Under the pieces are notes generated by a model. It saw only the letters and a list, made by a program, of their open reading frames with translations. It was not told the DNA's origin and searched no databases. Below are positions 18,086-26,799 of a stretch of 64,000 nt of DNA, piece by piece. The translations under genes and the position numbers were made by a program. Position 1 is the first letter of the stretch. Each line of letters begins with the position of its first letter. Source of the stretch: SZAS-79 sp965279075 (GTDB taxonomy: Bacteria > Pseudomonadota > Gammaproteobacteria > Burkholderiales > SG8-39); assembly GCA_965279075.1 (NCBI GenBank), contig CBDIHI010000012.1, forward strand, positions 1,116,001-1,180,000, in the 5' to 3' direction.

Positions 18086-19045
18086 ATGAGATTCACCACG
18101 GGCGCAGCCCTGCTGTTCGCCGCCGCCACTGCCTTCGCGCAGGGGACCTATCCCACCAAGGCCGTCACCGTGCTGGTGCCTTTCGCGCCCGGCGGCGGCA
18201 GCGACACCGTCGCGCGCACGATACAGGCGAAGTTGTCCGAGAAGCTCGGCCAGCCGATGCTGGTCGAGAACCGCACCGGCGCCTCGGGCGCCATCGCCAC
18301 GGCCGCCGTGGCCAAGGCGCCGCCCGACGGGCACACGCTGTTCCTGTCGTGGGACACGCACGCGATCAACCCGGTGATCATGAAGGACCTGCCCTACGAC
18401 ACGTTCAAGGATTTCGCGCCGGTCACGCTGCTCGCGCGCCTGCCGCTGGTGATGGGCGCGTGGGCGGGGCTGCCGGCCAACAACCTCAAGGAGTTCATCG
18501 CGCTGGCCAAGTCCCAGCCCGGCAAGCTCAACTACGCTTCCGTGGGGGCCGCCAGCTCCAACCGTCTGTACTCCGAGTACCTGCACAGCCTCGCCGGCAT
18601 CCAGCTCGCGCACATCCCGTACAAGGGCGGCGGGCCGTCGATCCAGGCCATGATCACCGGCGAGGTGGCCTACAGCCTGCTCTCGTTCGCCTCGCAGAAG
18701 GGGCACATCCAGTCCGGCAAGCTGAAGGCCTACGCGGTGACCGGCGCCAAGCGCCTGCCCGACCTGCCGGACGTCCCGACCCTGGTCGAGCTCGGCTATC
18801 CCGGCATGGAGGTCTACGGCTGGATCGGCATCTTCGCGCCGGCCGGCACGCCGGAGGCTGTGGTCAGTCGGCTGAACCGCGATTTCAACGCGACGCTCGC
18901 CGACCCGGAGGTGGCGAAGAAGCTCGCCGGGGCGGGCGTCGAGGCGGTCGGGACGACGCCGGCGGAGCTGGACCGGTGGGTGCGCAGCGAATACGACAAG
19001 TGGTCGAAGTTCGTGAAGGGGTCGAACCTGAGTTTCAGGGAGTAA
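18086..19045 (+). CDS. Bug-family (TctC) periplasmic solute receptor
   Basis: Tripartite tricarboxylate transporter receptor of 319 residues. The signal peptide (about 1-19, ending AFAQ) precedes the family start YPTKAVTVLVPFAPGGGSDTVAR. PYDTFKDFAPVTLL and a late FAPAGTPEAVVSRL are further Bug signatures. Bug receptors bind carboxylates such as nicotinate, aspartate and phthalate. No TctA/TctB membrane genes are nearby, so it is an orphan, as most of this expanded betaproteobacterial family are. The RBS AAGGAG lies before the ATG. It is probably the last gene of the dioxygenase-aldolase operon. Confidence 0.93.
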   Translation: MRFTTGAALLFAAATAFAQGTYPTKAVTVLVPFAPGGGSDTVARTIQAKLSEKLGQPMLVENRTGASGAIATAAVAKAPPDGHTLFLSWDTHAINPVIMKDLPYDTFKDFAPVTLLARLPLVMGAWAGLPANNLKEFIALAKSQPGKLNYASVGAASSNRLYSEYLHSLAGIQLAHIPYKGGGPSIQAMITGEVAYSLLSFASQKGHIQSGKLKAYAVTGAKRLPDLPDVPTLVELGYPGMEVYGWIGIFAPAGTPEAVVSRLNRDFNATLADPEVAKKLAGAGVEAVGTTPAELDRWVRSEYDKWSKFVKGSNLSFRE

Positions 19046-19218
19046 GCGGAATTCACGAACATTACTCCGCCAAAGTCCTCGTCAGTAGAGGGTTTGGTGG
19101 CAGTTATGTTTCCTGAATGAGCATGGATATCTCACTCAAAGATATGTAAGCGTGCTTGATGCACGTGCTGTCCCGGGCGTAACGTAGGGGTCCCACCGGC
19201 CTGCTTGGGGAGGCAGCC
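19046..19218. other. intergenic gap, no gene seen
   Basis: This 173-bp stretch between the Bug receptor and the PLA2-like lipoprotein gene encodes nothing recognisable. It is less GC-rich than its surroundings and holds a small hairpin CGTGC-TTGAT-GCACG at 19151-19165. GGGGAGG just before 19219 is the ribosome-binding site for the next gene. Confidence 0.6.
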
Positions 19219-21327
19219 ATGAGGATCTTCCAGCGACCCGCACCTTTCCGTGCCCTGCTGCTTGCGCTGCTGCTCCTTGGCGCACTGCTCGGCTTGCACG
19301 GTTGTTCCGGGCTGGCAGGCTCGGTCGCCAACGCGGTGTATCCCGCGCTGGACGAACCCTGGGACCCCGAGAATGCGCCGACCGTGCTGGCCGTGCCGGC
19401 ATCCGCCGACATACGTGCCGTCATAGGCGGGCGCGGGCGGGGGCTGAACTGCAGCATCCCGGGCGCGGTCGAGGGCCTGATCTTCGGCGGCACGCAAGAC
19501 AAGACCCCGGTCTCGCTGCAGTTCCGGCAGGCCTGCGTGTTCCATGACTACTGCTACCGGCACGGGCATGCCACCTACGGGTACCAGAAACTCGACTGCG
19601 ACGCCCTGTTGCAGCAGCACGCCTACCGCCTGTGCCGGCGGATCTACACCGACTCGCTCAGCGTCGCCGATTGCCGCGAACGTGCGCGCGTCGTGCTGTT
19701 GGGCGTCAACGCGTTCGGCGGGGACAATTTCCAGCACGGGCACCGCTCGACCTATTTCGAGTTCGACCCGTTCCCGCAGCGGGCCGGCGACTACGTGGCT
19801 GCGCGGCTGGTGCGCCACCGGGAAGTGCCCGGCGAAGTGGTTCGCCCGGACTCCCGGCAACGCGCGAGCAGCCTGTGGGTGTTCAGCATCAAGGACGGAT
19901 GGATGACCATTCGCGACCGCCGCTTCGAGTCGAGCATCCCGTCTCCCGACCGGCAGGCGCCGGTCACGCCTTTCCTGCTCGAGAAAGTGACCCTGCCGCC
20001 GCATGTGCTGCGCAGTACCGAAGGCGATCGCTTCGTCTGGCTGGGCCGGCGCAGCCTTGCAAATACCGGTATCTACGCGCTTGCCATCGATGCCACCTCC
20101 GGCGTGCAGGTCGCGCGATCGCTGGCTGCGCAGGCGCCGCACAGGGCCCAGGAGAACACCGGTTGCCGGGTGCGGGCGAAGCCGGGTTCGGCGCAGGGAG
20201 AGGCCCCGCGAAGCGCCCTGGAGTTCGACTGCGACACCGGCCTCGTCCGCCCGGTCGCGCTCGAGTGCGGTGGCGGAAAATGGCGCGTGGCGGTACTCGC
20301 CGCCTGGGGTTCGGGTGCCTCGACGCAATCGGATCCTTGCGCGGCGGACGACGGGCTCTCGGTGCTGCACCATGGATACCGCGGGAGCGTCCTGCACGAC
20401 CGGTACCGGCTGGCGCAGGACCAGTTCGTCACCGGCCGGTTCGGCCAGGGTGGCGGAGCGGAGCTGGTTACGCTGGCGCACGGGCTCGTCCCGGGCGGGG
20501 ACTATCGCGCCAGCGCCATGGCTTTCCGGGTCGCGGCGACCCGGCCTGGTGCCGCCGAATCGATACCCATCGCCATCTCCGAGGAGGTCCAACCTGTCGC
20601 ACCCTTCCGGGTGGCAGGCGAAGGGCACGACCGCCTGCTTGCGCTGCAGGCCGAGTGCGGCGACGAGGCCTGCAGCGCGCGCGCCATCGACTGGAAGCTG
20701 CCGTTGTCATGGGGTTCGCAGGTGGCGTTGACGGGCGAGGCTTTGTCGCTGGGCGTCGGATCGGACTGGATGCGGCAACCCGCCCAGGTGGTGGAACCGG
20801 CAGTGCAGGGCGAAGGCGACTGGCTGGTGCTCACGCGGGTCAAGGACGGCGGGGCGCCGGGCATGGACGAAGCGAGCTACGTGCCCGCGACGGTCCGGCT
20901 TGAGTACAAGGCGTTCAAGCGTGCTGCGGGCGGATGGGAGGCGCGCGGCGGGGCATGCGTCAGCGTGGACATCTCCGCGCAGGTGCGCGCGAACCTGCGT
21001 GCCGCGCTCGCCAACCGATACTTCCCCTCGACGGGCGACACGCGATCTGTCGAGAAGGCCAAGGCACAGACCGAGGCGTGCGCGAAATCTGGCGGGGACG
21101 AGGCCCGCGCCAACCCGGCCTGCCTCGCCATGCTGCGCGATTTCGCTTCGCGCTGGCACCGCAGCCAGGTGATCCCAGGGTATATGGCGCGGCGGCCGGC
21201 GGAGCGGCAGGCGGGCCGTGTGCCGGAGGCGGAGTTTGTCTTCAACGGCTTCACGGGATATACGCTGACGCTGGGCGCGGATGCGCACGGGCCGGCGTGG
21301 GCCCACCCCTGCGCGTCGGGCGGCTGA
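19219..21327 (+). CDS. large lipoprotein with a phospholipase-A2-like motif
   Basis: Exported protein of 702 residues. A hydrophobic signal ends in LHGC with the candidate lipidated C29; His at -2 makes the lipobox slightly atypical. Residues about 85-145 resemble secretory phospholipase A2. C106-VF-H109-D110-Y-C112-Y matches the CxxHDxCY catalytic motif, and C127/D128 and C139 sit where the next helix supplies disulfides and the second Asp. The remaining 550 residues form no domain I recognise; they contain many Trp and Cys residues and a beta-rich character. It stands alone, convergent with the gene at 21371. It may be a surface or periplasmic lipase-like factor. Activity is not shown by the sequence; the calcium loop in particular is not clear. 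Confidence 0.6.
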   Translation: MRIFQRPAPFRALLLALLLLGALLGLHGCSGLAGSVANAVYPALDEPWDPENAPTVLAVPASADIRAVIGGRGRGLNCSIPGAVEGLIFGGTQDKTPVSLQFRQACVFHDYCYRHGHATYGYQKLDCDALLQQHAYRLCRRIYTDSLSVADCRERARVVLLGVNAFGGDNFQHGHRSTYFEFDPFPQRAGDYVAARLVRHREVPGEVVRPDSRQRASSLWVFSIKDGWMTIRDRRFESSIPSPDRQAPVTPFLLEKVTLPPHVLRSTEGDRFVWLGRRSLANTGIYALAIDATSGVQVARSLAAQAPHRAQENTGCRVRAKPGSAQGEAPRSALEFDCDTGLVRPVALECGGGKWRVAVLAAWGSGASTQSDPCAADDGLSVLHHGYRGSVLHDRYRLAQDQFVTGRFGQGGGAELVTLAHGLVPGGDYRASAMAFRVAATRPGAAESIPIAISEEVQPVAPFRVAGEGHDRLLALQAECGDEACSARAIDWKLPLSWGSQVALTGEALSLGVGSDWMRQPAQVVEPAVQGEGDWLVLTRVKDGGAPGMDEASYVPATVRLEYKAFKRAAGGWEARGGACVSVDISAQVRANLRAALANRYFPSTGDTRSVEKAKAQTEACAKSGGDEARANPACLAMLRDFASRWHRSQVIPGYMARRPAERQAGRVPEAEFVFNGFTGYTLTLGADAHGPAWAHPCASGG

Positions 21328-21370
21328 TTCCGGGCCATGGCGCCGCACCCGCCCGCGTAGGGCGTGCCGC

Positions 21371-21724
21371 CTACCCGCCGCCCTGCACCCGGTGGAACGC
21401 GTTGACGCCCGCCAGCTCCCGCAGCTCAGGCAGGTCGCGCCCGCCGGAGGCCGTCTCGTAGGGGATCCCGGTCGCGTCCGCGATGCGCACGAAGCCGTGG
21501 AAAGCCGCGGCCACGGCTGCAGCGTCCACCATGCCGGCCTCGCCCAGCGCACCGAGCAAGTCGGCGCGCAATGCCGCTACGCGCTCCCAGTCCCGTTGCA
21601 CGACCGCCTCGGCGAACGCGGCCAGTTCCGCCGCATGGGGGATATCGACACCGGCATCGAAGCCGTCCGTCACGCCGCGCACATCCACCTCGCGGCCCAG
21701 GGTTTGCATGCTCTCACGGAGCAT
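21371..21724 (-). CDS. small helical protein, partner of the AhpD-like gene
   Basis: Uncharacterised 117-residue protein, mostly alpha-helical by composition, without signal peptide or cysteines. The C-terminal part (RIADATGIPYETASGGRDLPELRELAGVN, broken here as RIADATGIPYE then LPELRELAG) resembles the tail of AhpD/carboxymuconolactone-decarboxylase-type proteins. It starts 18 bp after the stop of the AhpD-like gene on the same strand, so the two form a small operon. It may be the second half of a split family member. Function unknown. Confidence 0.6.
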   Translation of the reverse strand: MLRESMQTLGREVDVRGVTDGFDAGVDIPHAAELAAFAEAVVQRDWERVAALRADLLGALGEAGMVDAAAVAAAFHGFVRIADATGIPYETASGGRDLPELRELAGVNAFHRVQGGG

Positions 21725-21742
21725 GTAGGCATGTGCCGTCGT

Positions 21743-22483
21743 TCAATAGGCGCACTGGTGCAGCGCCGAGACGCGCCCGGCGAGCACCTCCACCTGCGGC
21801 CGCGTGATCGCGCGGATCGAGCTGCCGAACTGGTAGACGTACTGGCCCGGCAGGTAGTGTGTGTTGGCCAGCGCCCAGTAGTCGCGCAGCGACTGCGGCA
21901 CGGACGACAGGCCCCGGTAGATGTAGCCCGCCTTCGGGCTCGGGTACATCGGGCCGTCGGATTCCACCGCGTCGGCGGGTTCGACGATCGGCAGCCAGGC
22001 GACGTCCTTCCTTGCGCCCGGCGGGCGGTAGCGCGTGGGCTCGCCTGTCACGGCCTGCGGCAGGTCGCGCAGCGGCAGGCCCAGCGCGAGGTGGCAGGTG
22101 TCCATGATCATCACCATCGCGATGAGGCCGGTGATTTCGATGTATTCGCCTTCGCCTACGCCCATCGCCAGCACTTCGGCGGACCACTTCTCCGACAGGC
22201 GGCCCGGGTCGTTGACGACGCGGTGGACGAGTTCGGCCTGGCCGGCCGTCAGCCCGCCGGTGGTGTCGTGCTCTCCCGCGACGCCGTCGGGCGACAGCGC
22301 CGCCTTGATCTTCGCGCAGTGCCCGCAGGTGCGCGCGTGGCGGATCTCGGCCGCCACTGCGATGCGCTGGGGTCCATCGAGCCAGGTGCCGGGTTTCGCG
22401 ACCGCCTGCCAGGCCTGCTCGTGCGCGTCGACGAGGTCGGCGCGGATGGGAAGGGTGCTGCCTGAGAAGGAACGCTGGGGCAT
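21743..22483 (-). CDS. AhpD/carboxymuconolactone decarboxylase-like protein
   Basis: Cytoplasmic protein of 246 residues. A CxxC pair occurs in EIRHARTCGHCAKIK, close to the E-x7-C-x-x-C pattern of AhpD alkylhydroperoxidase proteins. A long helical region and GLIAMVMIMDTCHLALGLPL follow, and the protein ends in HQCAY. AhpD-type proteins reduce peroxides or disulfides through the CxxC pair. The fit to a named subfamily is loose. It diverges from the membrane cyclase gene, whose start is 88 bp away, and leads a two-gene operon with 21371-21724. Confidence 0.6.
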   Translation of the reverse strand: MPQRSFSGSTLPIRADLVDAHEQAWQAVAKPGTWLDGPQRIAVAAEIRHARTCGHCAKIKAALSPDGVAGEHDTTGGLTAGQAELVHRVVNDPGRLSEKWSAEVLAMGVGEGEYIEITGLIAMVMIMDTCHLALGLPLRDLPQAVTGEPTRYRPPGARKDVAWLPIVEPADAVESDGPMYPSPKAGYIYRGLSSVPQSLRDYWALANTHYLPGQYVYQFGSSIRAITRPQVEVLAGRVSALHQCAY

Positions 22484-22570
22484 GGCGGGTCTCCGGGGTG
22501 GGGCGGTTTTACGATTATAGGGCGGCGCTTGTGGCACAGTATCCCCGCGGGACGGGAGGCCCGCTGCGTC

Positions 22571-23644
22571 ATGCGAATCGCCACGCCGCGCCAATGGCGC
22601 GTCCTTTGGGTAGGGATACGGTTCGCCGCCGTCATCGGTGGCGCGTTCGGCGCCGCCGCCGGTGCGGCCGGGTTGCAGCCGCCGTTGCTCGGCGCGGCGC
22701 TCGGGGCGCTGTCCGGGGTGGTCGACTCGTGCACGCTGATGGCGACGATCGGTGGAACTGAGATCTTCCTGCCGCGCACGCGCCCCGGGCGCGCGCTGGC
22801 ACGCCTTCCCCTGCTCGCCGTGCTCGCCACCAAGTTCGTCGTCTACTTCGCCATCGTGGTGCTCGTCGTGGGCTGGCGCCTCGGCGCCCACGTCGCCTTC
22901 CTGACCCTCGATCCTGCGACGGGGGCGGACATCGCCGCGCAGGCGCACTCGAACCTGCCGCCGGGCCTGATGGTCGCGGTCGGCGCGATGATGACCTCCT
23001 TCATGCTGATGCTGCGCCAGGCCTCGCAACTGATCGGGGACCGTACCGCACGCGAGACCGTGCTCGGCCGCTATCACCGGCCGAGGGTCGAGGAGCGGTT
23101 CTTCCTGTTCGTCGACATCGTCGGCTCGACGCCGGTGGCCGAGCGGCTGGGGCCGCTGGCGGTGCACCACTACCTCGACCGCATCTTCCAGTGCGCCTCC
23201 GACCCGGTCGATGACCACGGCGGCGAGATCTACCAGTACGTCGGCGACGAGATCGTGGTCACCTGGACCGTGCCCGAGGGGCGGCCGCAGGCGCAGCCCC
23301 TGGCGTGCCTGTTCGCGATCGTCGCGGCACTGGAGGAGGCCTCGGCGGAGTTCGAGCGCGATTTCGGGTCCGCACCGAAGCTGCGCGCCGCGCTGCATGC
23401 CGGGGAGGTCGTCTCGGGGGAGGTCGGCGGGAGCCGGCGCTCGATCGTGTTCCACGGCGACGTCATGAACGCGACCTCGCGGATCGAGAACCTCACGCGC
23501 GAGCTGGGGCACTCGTTCCTTGTGTCGGAAGACGCGCTGGCGCGGATGGAGGGTGTGGAGGGATATGCGCTGACCGACCTCGGCCCGCAGGCGTTGCGCG
23601 GCAAGCAGGGGTCGGTGCGGGTGTTCGCGGTGGAGAATTCTTGA
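22571..23644 (+). CDS. membrane-anchored class III adenylate/guanylate cyclase
   Basis: Nucleotide cyclase of 357 residues. The N-terminal half (about 15-150) is hydrophobic, with four or five helices. The catalytic domain starts near 170 (VEERFFLFVDIVGST). The metal-binding aspartates are D182 (FVDIVGS) and D226 (YVGDEIV). The transition-state Asn and Arg are in GDVMNATSRIE. The family GDG/GDE motif and the RAALHAGEV strand are intact, so it should be active. I use the ATG at 22571; a TTG start at 22529 is possible. It is monocistronic. A helical membrane domain without a known sensor fold makes the input signal unknown. Confidence 0.88.
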   Translation: MRIATPRQWRVLWVGIRFAAVIGGAFGAAAGAAGLQPPLLGAALGALSGVVDSCTLMATIGGTEIFLPRTRPGRALARLPLLAVLATKFVVYFAIVVLVVGWRLGAHVAFLTLDPATGADIAAQAHSNLPPGLMVAVGAMMTSFMLMLRQASQLIGDRTARETVLGRYHRPRVEERFFLFVDIVGSTPVAERLGPLAVHHYLDRIFQCASDPVDDHGGEIYQYVGDEIVVTWTVPEGRPQAQPLACLFAIVAALEEASAEFERDFGSAPKLRAALHAGEVVSGEVGGSRRSIVFHGDVMNATSRIENLTRELGHSFLVSEDALARMEGVEGYALTDLGPQALRGKQGSVRVFAVENS

Positions 23645-23673
23645 GGATTATGTTATTAAAGCCTAGTACAGGA

Positions 23674-23686
23674 GCCGGCCTCCGGC
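23674..23686 (+). terminator. weak hairpin after the cyclase gene
   Basis: GCCGG-CCT-CCGGC lies 30 bp after the cyclase stop and is followed by AGTTTGAATTA, not by a clean U-run. It may help to end transcription but is not a textbook terminator. Confidence 0.25.
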
Positions 23687-23800
23687 CAGTTTGAATTACG
23701 TATTTGTGATAACTACGCTTGCATTGGCGTCTGCTTCACGGGCAGTTGCCCGGCTTCAAGCGCTGGACGCAGGCGGGCGAGTGGACCAAACTTGGTCATC

Positions 23801-24043
23801 ATGGAAAAGGTCAACGTCCACGACGCAAAGACGCACTTCTCCCCGCTCCTCGACCAGGCGCAGGAGGGGACGGAGTTCGTGATCGCAAAAGCCGGGCGGC
23901 CCGTCGCCCGTCTGGGCCCCTTGGTCGCGACGCCGAAGAAGCGGCGTCTCGGGTTGCTGGACGGGAAGTGCAAAATCCCCGACGACTTCAATACGCCACT
24001 CCCGGACGAGGTCCTCGCCGGGTTCGAGGGGCACCGACGCTGA
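23801..24043 (+). CDS. Phd/YefM-type antitoxin
   Basis: Small DNA-binding antitoxin of 80 residues. VNVHDAKTHFSPLLDQAQEG and the following FVIAKAGRPVARLGPL are the typical N-terminal half of Phd/VapB-like antitoxins, which binds the operator. The C-terminal tail (KKRRLGLLDGK, then IPDDF and PLPDEVLAGFEG) is the toxin-neutralising part seen in the VapB partners of PIN toxins. The toxin gene behind it is only a stub (24040-24102). If expressed, this antitoxin would be an orphan that could still cross-neutralise a related toxin. Start at the ATG; TTG at 23792 is possible. Confidence 0.85.
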   Translation: MEKVNVHDAKTHFSPLLDQAQEGTEFVIAKAGRPVARLGPLVATPKKRRLGLLDGKCKIPDDFNTPLPDEVLAGFEGHRR

Positions 24044-24102
24044 GGATCCTGCTAGACACACATCTTCAGGAACGGGTTGGGCTGCAGCGAGAGCGGACTT
24101 GA
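24040..24102 (+). pseudogene. truncated VapC/PIN-domain toxin remnant
   Basis: Directly overlapping the antitoxin stop, the reading frame begins CTG AGG ATC and encodes (L)RILLDTH, the first strand and first catalytic Asp of a PIN-domain toxin. It then departs from the family and stops after 20 residues. The expected start codon (GTG or ATG) is CTG, and the expected 120 or so further residues are missing. The stub is best read as the remains of a VapC gene lost by deletion. Confidence 0.65.
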
Positions 24103-24384
24103 CGCAGATTCGACGCAGGAAAAACTTGTTCGTATCGAGCGCGCAGGTCGCCGCACCTTTTGACGTAAAGTTGTTCGGCATTTCCATCCCGCAGTCGTCC
24201 ATGCCGGAGATCAAGCGCAAATCTCTGGACGGCCGCGCCCCCGCCCCCGCCTTGACTTCGGCGAGCTGCCGATCGGCTGCACGGCCGCGCACCCGTGCTG
24301 ATGTCGTCCCGACACTTGAGAAGCGCGCGGGGCGTGTCGTTTACGGTCTCGGTGTGCCGGTCGACGATCGTATGCGGGCCGCTC
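24103..24384. other. gap after toxin stub, no gene recognised
   Basis: These 282 bases separate the toxin stub from the convergent nitrilase stop. Open frames exist on the plus strand but resemble no protein family and have no ribosome-binding site. The base composition is mixed, with an AT-richer start. It may be debris from the event that removed the toxin. Confidence 0.5.
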
Positions 24385-25446
24385 CTATTTCATGGCCCGG
24401 ATCTGTGCCTTCGGCTCAGGCCCTGACGCTTGCACCTCGCCCGGCTTGTTGGGAAACTCGACTGCGGTCCCTTCAAAGTAGGCGGGCGACCGCGGCGAAC
24501 GGTCGACCTCAAGCTTGAAGACGTCGAAGCGGTTGTAGTAGCCGGCGACGTCGTGGAACTGCTTGGGCTCGACGCACAATCCCACGTCGATATCCGCGTA
24601 CAGGATGCCCTCTTCATCTCGCAGGGTCTCGCTGACGGGCGATCCGTCCGGGCCGAGCACGATGGAAACGCTGCGCGGCGTATTGTCCAGGATGGTCGCC
24701 ACTCTTGCGTCCCCCTGAGCAACCGCATCGCGCGTAGCCCGGTCAAAATAGGCCGATGCCACGATGTTGAATACCTTACCCTCGAACGAATGCCCCCCGG
24801 CGCGGATGCGGATCGCCGATTCGATGTCGTAGGCCCCGGCCTCGCCCGGGGGGCGGGTCGGCCAGATGGGGGGGTAGGACGAAATGTGCACCTGCTCGCC
24901 CTGCGCGATCAGCGCGTACCGCGCGAGCGGGTTGGTATTCTCGCCGCAGATGAGCATGCCGATGCGGCCGACATCAGTGGCGACCACGTTGAGTCCCCGC
25001 CCGTCGCCCGGCGCCCACACCAGCTTTTCGTAGAAGGTCGGCACGAGCTTGCGGTGGTGGTTGAGGATGGCGCCGTCGTCCCCTATGAGCACGTTGCTGT
25101 TCCAAACGCACCCCAGGCTCGCGTCGGTGCCCTCGTTGAACCCCATCGAGACGAACACCCCGTTGGCACGGGCCGCCTGGGCGATCTGCGCGATCTCCGG
25201 GCCCGGCATCCGGATCGCCGCCTGCATCAGGCGCCGGAAGAAATCGTGGTTCTCGATCGGCGCGCGCACCGCGGCCCAGATCGGGAACGCGGGAATGTAC
25301 GTCTCGGGGAAGGCGATCAGCCGGGCGCCGTTGGCCGCCGCCTCCGCGATCAGCGCGCAGGCCTTGTCCACCGTGGCCTGCGTGTCCATGAACACGGGCG
25401 CCACGTGCATTGCGGCTGCTTTGAACTTCGGGAGTGCGGCGGTCAT
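24385..25446 (-). CDS. nitrilase (carbon-nitrogen hydrolase)
   Basis: Hydrolase of 353 residues that converts a nitrile to its acid and ammonia. The catalytic triad is E48 (FPETYIP), K133 (HHRKLVPT) and C167 (LICGEN). CGENTNPLARYAL with Asn-Thr after the Glu is typical of true aliphatic or aryl nitrilases, not amidases. The C-terminal SVSIVLGPDGSPVSE and DIDVG strands are intact and the length is normal for nitrilases. It is the last gene of the leftward operon that starts at the isonitrile-hydratase-like gene, 38 bp after the receptor gene. AGGAGC precedes the ATG. Confidence 0.93.
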   Translation of the reverse strand: MTAALPKFKAAAMHVAPVFMDTQATVDKACALIAEAAANGARLIAFPETYIPAFPIWAAVRAPIENHDFFRRLMQAAIRMPGPEIAQIAQAARANGVFVSMGFNEGTDASLGCVWNSNVLIGDDGAILNHHRKLVPTFYEKLVWAPGDGRGLNVVATDVGRIGMLICGENTNPLARYALIAQGEQVHISSYPPIWPTRPPGEAGAYDIESAIRIRAGGHSFEGKVFNIVASAYFDRATRDAVAQGDARVATILDNTPRSVSIVLGPDGSPVSETLRDEEGILYADIDVGLCVEPKQFHDVAGYYNRFDVFKLEVDRSPRSPAYFEGTAVEFPNKPGEVQASGPEPKAQIRAMK

Positions 25447-25484
25447 GGTGACGTGCTCCTGGGTTGATGGGCCTGCCGGCGGTC

Positions 25485-26777
25485 TCAGGCCGGCATCTTC
25501 GACAGGTCGTGGCGCACCGGCATGTTCTTCGCCAGGTCCTCCTTAGCCACCTTCTTCTTGACCTCGAACCTGCCTTTCTCGATCCGGCTGATGTAGCAGT
25601 CGAGGATCCCGGCATGGTCTTCCTTGCGGAGGATCTTGTTGCCCTGCGGATGGCCGATCGATCCCTTCATCTGGAGCCCCTCCAGAGCGCGGATCACGCC
25701 TTCGGTGTCCTTGCGCGTCTTGTATCCCGAGGTTTCGATGGCGGCCTTCAGCGTATAGAGGCCTTCCCACGACTGCCAGGCGTGGCTCTTCGCCATCACG
25801 CGCTTGCTGCCGTTCTCGCGCGCGTCGATGTCGTCGATCTCCATGACCTTGTTGTGTTCGCGGTGAAAGGCGTCGTCCTGGTACTTGACCACACGCGGGA
25901 AGTTCTCGATGACGTAAACGCCCTCGGCGGCACCCTCGATGTCGGCGGGGGCGATGGCTTCCAGCGTGCCCATCACCGAGTACATCTTCATCCGGTTGCC
26001 GATGCCCATCGATTTGGCCTGGGTGTAGAACGCCACCGACAGGGACCCGAAGAAGATCGAGAACACGACCTGCGTTTCGGCGGGGATTTGGGTGAGGTAC
26101 GGCACGAAGTCCTTGGCGTCCAGCGGCACCGGAATGTTGCCGACCACCTTTCCGCCGAGTTTCTCGACGATCGCCTTGGTTTCCTGGAAATGGCTCTGGC
26201 CCCAGGCGTAGTCGGCGTAGACCACCGTCCAGTTCTTGCCGAGGTTTTCCATGCACCAGGGCACCCCCGCCGCCGCGATCGAGTAGGTGTCCATGCCCGT
26301 GCGGAAACTGTAGCGCGTGCCCTTGGTGCCCGTCGCCTCGGTCGCCTCGCCCATGGAGAAATAGATGGTTTTCAGTTCGGTGGCGATCGGGATCGACGCG
26401 AGCATCACGCCCGAGTGGACCGATCCCAGCACGAACTCGGCGTTCGCGCGCTGGACCAGATTGCGCAGCTTGCGCGCGCCGGTGGCCGGGTTGGACTCCG
26501 TATCCTCAGTCACCAGTTCGACCTTGCGGTTGGCTATGCCGCCCTGCTTGTTCAGCATTTCGACCGCCTTCTTCGCGGCCTTGTCGTGCCAGTAGCCCCA
26601 CGAGGCGAAGCCGCCCGTCTGCTCGCAATGGTGGCCGATGACGATCGGCCCGGATGGGGCCTGCGCAAACAGGTCCTTCATGATGGTCAGGTTGGCCACG
26701 CCGCTGGCCGCACCCCCGGCCAGCGCGTATTGCAGGAAGCTGCGGCGGGTCACCTTCGGGTCGTTGCTGTTTTCCAT
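25485..26777 (-). CDS. ABC transporter substrate-binding protein, amide/branched-chain amino acid type
   Basis: Periplasmic receptor of 430 residues. It begins with a twin-arginine signal (TRRSFLQ, RR at 11-12), so it is exported folded through Tat. The type I binding fold starts near residue 43 with PIVIGHHCEQTGGFASWG. The sequence is closer to the urea/short-chain-amide receptors (FmdD, AmiC-like) than to LivJ, as shown by ATELKTIYFSMGEATE and YADYAWGQSHFQ. Gene order and spacing (22 bp after the ATPase gene) place it as the receptor of the adjacent four-gene importer. Ligand: probably a nitrile, amide or related nitrogen compound, by context. Confidence 0.88.
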   Translation of the reverse strand: MENSNDPKVTRRSFLQYALAGGAASGVANLTIMKDLFAQAPSGPIVIGHHCEQTGGFASWGYWHDKAAKKAVEMLNKQGGIANRKVELVTEDTESNPATGARKLRNLVQRANAEFVLGSVHSGVMLASIPIATELKTIYFSMGEATEATGTKGTRYSFRTGMDTYSIAAAGVPWCMENLGKNWTVVYADYAWGQSHFQETKAIVEKLGGKVVGNIPVPLDAKDFVPYLTQIPAETQVVFSIFFGSLSVAFYTQAKSMGIGNRMKMYSVMGTLEAIAPADIEGAAEGVYVIENFPRVVKYQDDAFHREHNKVMEIDDIDARENGSKRVMAKSHAWQSWEGLYTLKAAIETSGYKTRKDTEGVIRALEGLQMKGSIGHPQGNKILRKEDHAGILDCYISRIEKGRFEVKKKVAKEDLAKNMPVRHDLSKMPA

Positions 26778-26799
26778 GTTCGCTCTCCTGGGTCTGCGT

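Noticed and set aside
24099..24518. Plus-strand open frame of 139 codons after the toxin stub
   Set aside because: It runs into the antisense of the nitrilase gene, resembles no family and lacks a ribosome-binding site.
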